IMG/VR virus record: IMGVR_UViG_3300035703_000230
Span: 1 to 36,789 of that record
Strand: one strand, 5' to 3'
DNA from: a virus
DNA: 36,789 bases
Made by a program: the position numbers and the translations under genes. The notes below the pieces were generated by a model. The model had not been told where the DNA came from, did not search any database, and saw nothing but the letters and a program-made list of their open reading frames with translations. Numbering within the stretch: the first letter of the stretch is position 1; each line of letters begins with the position of its first letter. Of the stretch, positions 24,458 to 33,500 are shown piece by piece.

Positions 24458-25058
24458 TCTGATGGCAGCGTTGCAGCGAAACTTGGGTAACACCCTGACG
24501 CCCGAGCTTGCCTCCGGGCTTTACATGGCGGCGCAAGAGCAGCCTACGCCGATCGACCTCCACAGTATCCCAAAGGATACACACTGGGGTTACTCGCTCG
24601 CCGTTGAGCGCATAGAAGATTGCGTCGACGAGATTAAGCCGCTGCATGCCGCACACTGGGAAGAGACTGAATCCTATCGACACAGCTTGCCGCTGAACGT
24701 CGATTACGAATACATGATCAACGCGGAGCGTGCAGGGCGGTTCGTGCTCTTCACACTTCGCGGACCCGACCACGAACTGGTCGGCAACTGCATGATGTAC
24801 CTGACTCGCTCAACGCACACCCGGCAGTGGATCGCGGAGGAAGACACGATCTTCATTCGCAGGGACCACCGCAAGGGGCGCCTTGGCATCAAGCTCATTC
24901 GCTATGTCGAGACGGTCCTGAACGCGCTCGGTATCACCGAGATCCGCGTGACCGTTAAGACGGTGAATCGCGCCGGTGAACTATTGCAGGCGCTCGGGTA
25001 CCAACACACAGCCAATCAACTTACGAAGGTTCTTGTAGGAGAAGCCCATGTGCAGTGA
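24450..25058 (+). CDS. GNAT-like acyltransferase fold protein in the virion module
   Basis: A 202-residue protein with a GTG start (24450) six bases after GGAGG at 24439-24443. From about residue 50 it follows the Gcn5-related acetyltransferase layout: an alpha start (RIEDCVDEIKPLHAAHWEET), strands FVLFTLRGPDHELVGNCMMY, then motif A DTIFIRRDHRKGRLGIKLIR with R-K-G-R-L-G as the acetyl-CoA loop, and ITEIRVTVKTVNRAGELLQA as motif B. Similar proteins lie next to internal virion protein genes in several podoviruses. Whether it acetylates a host or phage protein or keeps only the fold cannot be told. A His/Tyr near YQHTA is the candidate acid. Confidence 0.75.
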   Translation: MNDLMAALQRNLGNTLTPELASGLYMAAQEQPTPIDLHSIPKDTHWGYSLAVERIEDCVDEIKPLHAAHWEETESYRHSLPLNVDYEYMINAERAGRFVLFTLRGPDHELVGNCMMYLTRSTHTRQWIAEEDTIFIRRDHRKGRLGIKLIRYVETVLNALGITEIRVTVKTVNRAGELLQALGYQHTANQLTKVLVGEAHVQ

Positions 25059-26343
25059 CGCACCGAAGCCGCCTGATATGCGCCCGATAGCTGACGCCAT
25101 GCGTCAGATCGGCTCACAGATGGAAGCCCTTGGGCGCGACCAGTTACGTTTCGGACAGCGCCGCTACGAAGAGACGATGCCTTTCTACCAGCAGATGGTG
25201 CAGGCAAATCTCGAAGGGCAGCGGATGTCCATGCGTCTTGCTCGCGACGCCGAGATGGATCGTCAGAAGTTCCGCGCCCTCGAAGACCAGATGGTCTCGG
25301 AGGCGATGAATCAAGACAGAACAGCTGTTCGCAATCAGTACGCCGGTCGCGCCGCCTCTGACGTTGAGCAGGCTACCGCAGCTGCGCGCTCAGTCGCTGC
25401 GCGCAATTTGTCTCGCATGGGCATCAACCCGAACGCCGCGCGGTTCGCAGACCTGAACAACCAGATTACATTGGGCACGGCGGCGACTCGCGCAGGCGCG
25501 ATGAACAATGCCCGCATGGCTGCCGATCAGGTGGTCGATGCGAAGCGCATGAACGCGATCAGCCTCGGTCGTAACTTGCCTGCTACTCAGCTCAGTGCGA
25601 TTGGCACGGGCTCGTCTGTTGGCAACAGCAACGCCGGTCTGTTCAACGCGCAGAACGCACCAATGTTTGCTGGCTATCAGGGCGCCATGGGCGGCTTGCA
25701 GGGCGCGCTCGGTGCGCAGTCGGGTATCGCTAATGTGATGAACATGGGATACCAGAACGAGCTCGCAGCTTCGCAGGCTGGTGGCGCTGCCATGCAGGGT
25801 CTCGGCTCACTTGTTGGTGCGGGTCTCTCGTTTATGTCCTCGCGCGACATGAAGGAAGACAAGACTCCGGTGAAGAGCGGCTCTGCGCTCGATGCAGTGC
25901 GCGACATGCCCGTTGAGACTTGGAAGTACAAGGGCGACAACCGCGAACATGTGGGTACCTACGCAGAAGATTTCAAGCGTGAAACCGGAATGGGCGACGG
26001 TCGCACTATCTCCGTGCAGGACGCCCTCGGCGTCACCATGGCAGCGATTAAGGACCTCGATGCGAAGGTCGAGCGCATGGGTGGCAAGAAGATGGCTGAC
26101 GGCGGCTCTGTGCGTGGTGGGAAGAACCACAGCAAGAAGGGCGGGAAGATTACGGGTCCCGGCACTGGCACCTCGGACAGCGTTCAGGCAATGAACCGCG
26201 ACACCGGTCAGCCGATCCTACTCTCGAACGGAGAGTACATCCTGCCGGCTGACACGGTTCGTAAGGTGGGCAAGGAAGCGCTCGATGACCTCGTCGAGAA
26301 AACGCACAAGCCCGTCCGCAACTCAGCGATTCGGAGATCCTAA
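25048..26343 (+). CDS. Putative internal virion protein with an S74-like domain
   Basis: A 431-residue protein. Residues 1-120 are a charged helical region (SQMEALGRDQLRFGQRRYEE); 120-250 are Ala/Gly/Asn/Met-rich with QNAPMFAGYQGAMGGLQGAL and look membrane-active or flexible. From 264 SSRDMKED there is an S74/endosialidase-chaperone-like domain: ALDAVRDMPVETWKYKGDNR, HVGTYAEDF, ISVQDALGVTMAAIKDLDAK. S264 and K269 keep the S-x4-K spacing, but the usual D and R between them are changed. The end, about 350-431, has KKMADGGSVRGG and the common phage segment GPGTGTSDSVQAM, SNGEYILPADTVRKVG. Location before the giant polyvalent gene suggests an ejection protein. AGGAG at 25037-25041 supports the ATG; it overlaps the previous gene by 11 bases. 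Confidence 0.75.
   Translation: MCSDAPKPPDMRPIADAMRQIGSQMEALGRDQLRFGQRRYEETMPFYQQMVQANLEGQRMSMRLARDAEMDRQKFRALEDQMVSEAMNQDRTAVRNQYAGRAASDVEQATAAARSVAARNLSRMGINPNAARFADLNNQITLGTAATRAGAMNNARMAADQVVDAKRMNAISLGRNLPATQLSAIGTGSSVGNSNAGLFNAQNAPMFAGYQGAMGGLQGALGAQSGIANVMNMGYQNELAASQAGGAAMQGLGSLVGAGLSFMSSRDMKEDKTPVKSGSALDAVRDMPVETWKYKGDNREHVGTYAEDFKRETGMGDGRTISVQDALGVTMAAIKDLDAKVERMGGKKMADGGSVRGGKNHSKKGGKITGPGTGTSDSVQAMNRDTGQPILLSNGEYILPADTVRKVGKEALDDLVEKTHKPVRNSAIRRS
25319..25330. repeat. Recurrent palindrome AACAGCTGTT (12-bp palindromic copy here)
   Basis: GAACAGCTGTTC at this site is a 12-bp palindrome. The 10-bp core AACAGCTGTT also occurs exactly at 18938-18947, 21118-21127, 29009-29018 and 29189-29198. 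The 8-bp core ACAGCTGT is present at ten places found by eye: those five plus 8456, 10486, 28314, 30773 and 36347. In the five exact 10-bp copies the codon phase is the same (ACA GCT GTT, Thr-Ala-Val). Confidence 0.6.
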
Positions 26344-27587
26344 TGGCACAGGCTATGAAGACGATCGGCGCCGTCCTGAACGAAGCGTCGGACGCGAACA
26401 TGCGCGACATGGAGAATAACCGTCGCTCTGCGCTGACCAGTATTCAGCTCAAGGGGCAGGTTGCCGATCAGCGTTACCAAGAAGAGCAGCGCGGGCGTGA
26501 GCGGGACTACCTCTCCAAGCTGAAGGACATCTACAACGAAGAGATGTTCGTGAAGAAGCCTGTAAGCGCTCAGCCGACTGGTGCGATCCCGACGCCGGAT
26601 GCGGACGGGAACTTCCCGGCTCAGCAGTTCACGACGGAAGCAATCGACCCGTCCAGCCGTCAGGGCATGGAGGCGATCTCGCGTGTGCAGATGCGCAGCG
26701 TTGCGCTTCGTCAGCAGCTCGGGCTTGCGAAGCCTGAGGAAGTGCAAGGGCTTGTCGACTTCCGCCGCAAGGTGGAGGCGTACGGCGTGGCTGACGACTT
26801 CAAGCGCGCCTTCGGTGGCGACGCGGACGCCGTTAAGCGCATTGCGGATCAGTTCAAGCTTGAAGGCTTGCAGTCTGTTCAGTCTGGTCAGGACGAGATG
26901 GGCTTCCTGAATATCTTTGCTGTCAGCACCAAGCCGGACGGCACGAAGACGCGCGTACCTATTGGTCACCTTGCTGCGGCGTTCTCACCTGAGATTGATC
27001 AGATGATCAAGGGTAGCCGTGAGGCGATTAAGGCGGGGGATGACCTGAAGAACAACGCCGCGGATCGTACCTACAAGGATCGCATGGGAACCGCAGCTCT
27101 TACGAACGCAGAGACTAACTCCAGCAAAGCCTCAAAGAGGATGGCGGATAGCGACGCATATCGTACGCTTTCGGATCTTGAGTCAAAGAATGCCGGCAAA
27201 TACCTCGCCACTGGCTTCACCATCAGAGGTCCCAGCGGAAAAGCAGAGACTGTGCCAGATGACGGCGCGAGTGGGCTTGTTCATCAGTTCGGCGCCATCC
27301 TCATCGAACAAGAAGACTTCTCTGGCGGCAAAGCGCACGTCACGGCGCGCGAGATGGTATCCAATATCAATCAGCGCGCCCGGTCACGTTACGATGCGGA
27401 GCTGAAGGCAGCGCAGGACAACCTTGCTCGGCTCAAAGCGTCCGGCGCAAGCAGGGATGAAGTCAGAGCAGCAAGTCAGAAGGTGTTTGACATGGAGGAC
27501 AACGGGGTTACTTACTGGCAACAGTACAGACAGGATCTGGTCAACCAGATACTTTCCCGTGCCAACGGTTCCCAGCAAGGGGAGTAA
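26343..27587 (+). CDS. Putative internal virion (ejection) protein (414 aa)
   Basis: A 414-residue, mostly helical and strongly charged protein with no membrane segment and no recognised enzyme motif. It opens with MAQAMKTIGAVLNEASDANM and RRSALTSIQLKGQVADQRYQ, has long coiled-coil-like parts, and ends with QQYRQDLVNQILSRANG. It overlaps the previous gene (TAATG; GGAG at 26333-26336) and the giant polyvalent gene begins three bases after its stop. Proteins in this position in podoviruses are usually stored in the capsid and ejected with DNA. Role inferred from position only. Confidence 0.7.
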   Translation: MAQAMKTIGAVLNEASDANMRDMENNRRSALTSIQLKGQVADQRYQEEQRGRERDYLSKLKDIYNEEMFVKKPVSAQPTGAIPTPDADGNFPAQQFTTEAIDPSSRQGMEAISRVQMRSVALRQQLGLAKPEEVQGLVDFRRKVEAYGVADDFKRAFGGDADAVKRIADQFKLEGLQSVQSGQDEMGFLNIFAVSTKPDGTKTRVPIGHLAAAFSPEIDQMIKGSREAIKAGDDLKNNAADRTYKDRMGTAALTNAETNSSKASKRMADSDAYRTLSDLESKNAGKYLATGFTIRGPSGKAETVPDDGASGLVHQFGAILIEQEDFSGGKAHVTAREMVSNINQRARSRYDAELKAAQDNLARLKASGASRDEVRAASQKVFDMEDNGVTYWQQYRQDLVNQILSRANGSQQGE

Positions 27588-27590
27588 TCC

Positions 27591-30500
27591 ATGGGTCTTT
27601 TGAATGCCTACCGAGATGTCACTGGAGATCCGTATTCCGGAACCGGAGAAGCGACCGAGAAGAACCGCGAGCGCGCAGCTGTTATTGAACAGAAGTCTGT
27701 GCGTGGCGGATTGCTTGGAGCGTATGACGACGTCCTGACGCAGCCGGCGAAATCTTTGCCCGCTCCAGACCCACTCGCGCGTCCGCAGGCAATACCGACA
27801 GACAAGGAATCGCGTCGACTGGAATACGGTGCCGGCGAGTTTGCCGAGGACGCCGGTCGTAAGGCGACTGGCGCATTGGTTGGCGGCACGCTCTCCATGC
27901 CCGCTGGCGCCGAGGCTGGCATCAAGGGCGCTATCCGTCGCGGCATTACGGGCGAGTCTCAGCCGGTGGCTGCTGGCGCTTTGCTGCAGAAGGCAAGCGA
28001 CTGGCTCATGGACGCCACGGGATTCATGTCGTACGCCGAGCAGGCGGAGAACCGCGAGAAAGCAGCGGTCGCATTTGACCGCCTAGTTTCTGGGGTGAAG
28101 ATCCCCGGGGCGGAAGGGCTTGCTGAGTACGGCTCACGGGTGCAGCGCGATATCGAGTCGGGCATCTCGGAGGCTGGCAAGCAGCGCCTCGAAGGTGCGA
28201 CCCCGCGCGGCAACATCCTCAAGGGCGAGTTCAGCTTTGGCGACGATCCGACCGTGTCCGGCTACCTCTTACAGGCAGCCGGCGTATTGGGCTCGCTCGC
28301 GCCCACTGTGGCGACAGCTGTCATTACCCGCAGCCCAACAGCGGCAATGGCTGTTGGCGGCACACAGGCGGCTGGAGAGGCTGCTAGCACGGCACGCGAG
28401 TACGTCGGCAACCTGTCCGACGAGCAGCTCACCGAGGTCAGCCCGTACTACAACACCTTGTTGCGTAACGGCGTGTCCACCGAGGAAGCCCGCCAGATCG
28501 TCACGGACAAGGCGGCAGAGACCGGCGCTTTACTGCAGGGCATGGTGGCAGCCCTTGGCTCCCGGGTTACCGGCAAGCTGCTAAACGGCGCCTACGACGA
28601 CATCCTGCGCCGCGTGGGTGGCAACCGAGCTGGCGCTACTGCCGCCGGCGCTGCTTTTGGCGCAACCGAGGAAGGTCTGCAGGAAACCGCTGAGGGTATC
28701 GCCTCTGACGTGGGCATCCGCTCGCAGATCACGAATAAAGAAATCGGCGAAGGCTCGGCTGCCAACTTGGTGCTAGGCGCACTGGGCGGCGCGCCGGTCG
28801 GCGCTATCAGCGGCGCAAAGTCCACGCCGGAAAGCGCCCTCGACGCTTACCTCAAGCGCGCGATCGACGGTTCTCGGGTTAATCAGGAATCCGTTGACCG
28901 ACAGGTCCGGGCAGCGCTCGACCCGAATCGCGATGTTGCACTTGACCCGCTGGAAAATATCCGCCCTGCGGACAGCGAGCTGGGTGACGTTGCTGTTCAA
29001 ACGCCGGGAACAGCTGTTGGCGTTCAACAAGACCGACCCGAACAGACTCCTGCTACGGCACAGGCTCAAAATCTGAGCCTGCCAGATACCCCGGAAAACA
29101 GCGCTGCAGTCAATCCTATAGACGCGGCACTTAGTCAGTCTGAAGACCAGTTTGTCGCTGAACTTGAAGCCAAACAGGCTGCTCAGGCAACAGCTGTTGA
29201 ACAGCCGCCTGAGGATAGCTTTACGGCTGCCGTGGCTAGCATGAAACAGGACCTCGGCTTAGACGAAGCTGACACCCTGAATCTTGGGTTGGTCACGACT
29301 GATACTCGCCTGAACCGTTTCAAGGGCGCGCTCGAATCCGCCTTCGGTGTGAAGGTCCACTTCGTCGACTTCGGCGAACAGTTGTCGACCGATACCGGCA
29401 AGCAGCTCGGTGCGTTCAGTGGTTACCGTTCTGGCGACACGATCCTTGTTAGTGCCAAGGACGTCGACTTGCTCGACACCACATGGCACGAACTGACCCA
29501 CGTACTGGAGACCCGGCATGCCGATGTCTACCAGACTCTGCGGGACACCGTGGTTCCCGCCATGGACGCCACGATCCGCCAGACGCTGATCGACAATCTG
29601 AACCAGCGCCGTCGTGCCGAGGTCGGTCGTGACATGACCCAGCGCGAGCTCGACTCGGAGCTCGTTGCGTACGTCGTGGGTGATCTCGTCCGCAACCCGC
29701 AGACGCTTGGTCAGATGTTCGATAGCTTCGAGAACCCCGAGGTCGCCAAGACTTTCCGCGACGTTCTCGCCGATGTGCTGCAGAAGATGTTGGCGGTCAT
29801 CAAGGGTCCGCAGTACATCAAGGAACGCGCACGACTGGTGGAAGCACAGAAGGCGGTGACGGCTGCGTTTGCTGAGTATCAAAAGCGTGAGACTCAGAAG
29901 CGCATGGCAGCCCCGGCACAGCCTGCTGCAGCGCCAGCCACTACAATGCCGCCTGCGCTCGCACAGAAAGTAGCGGTCGCCAACACGCCCAAGCCGCGGC
30001 TGAGGAACCCGTTCTTAGATCAGGACCCTGAAGCTACCCCAGCATCTCAGCAAGCCGCCCCTGTTGCCGCTGCGCCAACAGCTGCCCCGGTTGCGCAAGA
30101 CGCTTCTGCGGCTCCTGCAGCGCCCGCAACAGCACCCGGACAGCAGTCACAAACTGATACACCGCCCTCGACCGCCACAGAGCCTGCCGATGAAGCCGAC
30201 GCCTACAAGCGCGTTGGCGGTCAGTTCAACCGCGATATTCAGAAACGCGGCAAGCTCGCGTCTGACACGTTCAAGCAGGCGCTCGATCAAGATCCGCAGG
30301 GCATGGTCGATGAATACCTGCGTCGCTTTGGTCGCGAGGTGAACGCCGATCACGCACGTGAGCTGTCGCCGATCTACGTGGAGAACCCTGCGGTCTATGC
30401 CGCCTATGTCCACGAAGGCGCATCACGTCTGTCCAAGATGGTGTTCGACTACGTCCTTACTAACGCGGAGCAGGGCGACATCGTTCGCTTCACGGCTGGC

Positions 30501-33500
30501 GGCGGCGGATCAGGTAAGGGATTTGCGGTTAAGCAGCTCAACCTGCGATCGCCGAACGTCATTCTGTACGACGGCACACTTAGCAAACTTGATACCGCGA
30601 CTTCTTTGATTAACAAGTCGCTCGCGTCAGGACTGCCGACCGAGGTTTACTACATCAACTCGGACGCCATGGACTCGCTTGGTCGTGCCATGAAGCGTGC
30701 TGAGCGCGTAGGTCGTACGGTACCAATCGAGGTATTGGCTGAGGCTCACGACGGAGCATCTAACGTAGCGCGACAGCTGTTGACGCTGTTTGCAAACGTG
30801 CCTCTCCGCATCGTGAACAACGGAAAAAATGGTGTGGCGTACGGCTCCATCAATGATTTACCGCGGTATAATGTCGCCGACCTGAAGGAGAAGATGTATG
30901 CGGGACTCAACCGCAGAGTCAAAGAAGATGGATACCCAATCAACCTCGCAATCGGCTTCGCGCCAGATCGGTATTCTGGAGAAGCTGTCGAAGAGCAGCC
31001 CGCAGAACGAGACGATCGACCAGTTCGAGCAGCGTCAAGACGTGGAGTTGCTGGCGCGCCGTCAGCAGTTCGCGAACAGCTCGACCAACCCGCTGCAGCG
31101 CCTGTTGAAGAACCGGTAACGGTTTCTGTTTCGCCAGAGACAATACCGGCTGACACGAAGACACAGCAGACGACGTCCGCTCGTCGCACCAAGAAACCCG
31201 CAGAACCCGCTACACCGCCGAAGCCGCCGATCGACAGCGCCGTTGCGCAGTCCGTTGCGCGCTCACTCGGTCTGACCGACGAAGAGCTGCGCTCCACCTC
31301 GCTCGGTTATCAAACCGGCAAGTCCGGTGGCGATCAGTTCAATACGCCGCGACTGGGCGACCTGAAGGAGACCGTGCTCGGCATTGAGCGCGCTCGTCGG
31401 TTCAGTGGACTGCGCCAGCTCAGCATCGACAACGAGACGGATCAGGACGTCATTGCCAAGCTGATTGCCGCCGAGGCGTTGGCTGCGATCCGCGCTGGTC
31501 AAAGCGCGCAGGAGTGGTACGACTCCACGATTGCTCGCCTCATGGGCATGGCTGCGCTGAAGTATCCGGAGCTAGCGGACAACCGCGAGTCGCAGATGGC
31601 GTTCCGCCTTGCGATCGCCGTGTCGTCGCAGGGGCTGAACGTCGAGGACAACCTGACATTCGCTCTGCCCGTGTACGAGTACTACCGCGAGAACGGCGAG
31701 TTCCCTGAGCGCGGCTCGGGTGAAAGCTCCGCCGCCATGGCGAAGAACTTCCGCCTTGCCAACGAGCTGATGAGCGAGATGGGCAAGGACATGTTCATGC
31801 GCTTCCTTGAGACCCCGTTCACCGCCGGTGAGCTGAAGTCGATGGGATACAACGTCGACGAACTGGTCGACGAGAACGTGCTCGGTTCGTCCGTGTTCGG
31901 TCCGAAGATTGGCTTCGGGTTCTACTCGAACCTGTCCGGCAACTTTGAGCCGGTGACGATCGACATGTGGTTCATGCGAACCATTGGTCGCTTGACTGGA
32001 AAGCTGCGCGCGTTCGACGCCGAGAAGTTTGCCGGTCAGATCGCTCGCTTCCGTGCGTCGTTTGCACTCACGGGTGACAACGGTCTGTTCGCCAGCACAC
32101 GCAAGGCTGACGGCACCCAGATGTTCGACCCGGAGCTGGTAGCTCAGGCTGCCACGGACGACGAGTCGGCGATCGCGCTGGCACGTCTGGTCTCCCGGGC
32201 GCACGAGAAGGACTTCAAGGACAACCGCGAAGCCTTCGACAATCAGACCCGCGAGAAGAGCGAAATGGTGCTCGCCGCAGACACCATGATTCAGTCGCTC
32301 GATAAGCCGAAGGACGCGCCGGGTAACGGCACCGAGCGTCGCAACCTGCGCCAGATTGTTCGCAAGGCAGTCACGCTGGTGGAGGGCGTACACGGTAAGC
32401 GTGTGCCGCCTGCCGCTCTGCAGGCGCTCATTTGGTACCCTGAGCAGGAGCTGTACAAGTCGTTCGGCGTGAGGCTGCGGGTTACCAGCCAAGACTACGC
32501 GGGTGCTATCCGCAAGATTCTGGAGAAGGAGGGTTACAGTGGACGAGAACTCAGCGCAGCAGCCGAATCTGGATCAAGACGCCTACAGTCGCTGGCTGCA
32601 GAACCTCAGCAACGAGAAGATCAAGCAGCTGGCGAAACGGACCGCCGAGTTCGTGCGCTTGAGGGAGCAGAACGCGAAGTCTTCGTTGAGCGAAAACAAG
32701 ACGAGTTCGTCCTAAGACAGGAGCGCAAGAAGCCGCGCCGCAAGCGCGTCGTCTTCGAGGTCGCACCGGACCCCAACAACGAACAGCTGGTCGCAGCATG
32801 GCGTGAGCTGTCTCCTGAGCGCCGCGCGGAAATCAGTAACAAGATCGCCCGCCCGCTGATGAAGCGCATCGGCGACTTGTTTGAAACCCGTGTCCGCTTG
32901 TCCACTCAGGTGGGCAGCTATCTCGACGATACGAACCCCTCGTTCGCCATGCTGGTGGACTCAGGTGACGTGGTCGAGATCGCGAAGACCGCTGGCTTCG
33001 TTCTGTCGCAAGACAGCATGATTGCCTTCTCACCCAAGCCTTTTAAGGGCGGGGCAGAGACCGGTGCCGTCACGATCGACGTGGGCGACATCAATGCCAC
33101 ACAGGTGGACGAGATCTACCAGAAGCTGCGCCAGATCCGTGTCGGTGGCGAGCAGGTGGTTGGTGGGCAGTCGACTTTCAACGGTCAAATGGTCGTCCTC
33201 AACTACTCGAACGTAGACACCGAGACGCTTGCCAGCCTAATAAACACCCAACTGCAGAACGACTACGTAGTGCGAACCGCCGAGGTTTATACTGCGTTCC
33301 CAGAGAAACAGGAGTACGACTATGCCAGTCCAGAGAATGACCCCCGAGGAAAAGCAAAGGATCTTCGGGAACGGGGTCGTGCTCTTCGGGCAGAAGCCTC
33401 AGCCCTCCTCGCAGCCGAGCTCGGAATCGAAGACGCAGGAGACGTCCGAGCAGAGCCCGAGTCAGTCGGGCAATTCAGCCGAAGAGACGTTGAGCTAGCT

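Noticed and set aside
27829-28584. Other long +1-frame ORFs in the giant gene (27829-28086 and 28120-28584)
   Set aside because: They are Arg/Ser/Ala-rich shadows over the folded N-terminal region, have no good ribosome binding site, and the giant frame keeps a normal codon pattern there, unlike the three nested ORFs.
31138-31149. Third copy of AGACAATACC (as AGACAATACCGG) within the giant gene
   Set aside because: It lies in coding sequence (Glu-Thr-Ile-Pro), has no TTAAT-like element after it and no gene start near by, so it is probably coincidence.
33322-33498. Programmed +1 frameshift as the reason for the open +1 frame at the nested ORFs
   Set aside because: Each nested ORF has its own start and ribosome binding site and ends soon after; I see no slippery heptamer or downstream hairpin, and the giant frame continues without needing a shift.
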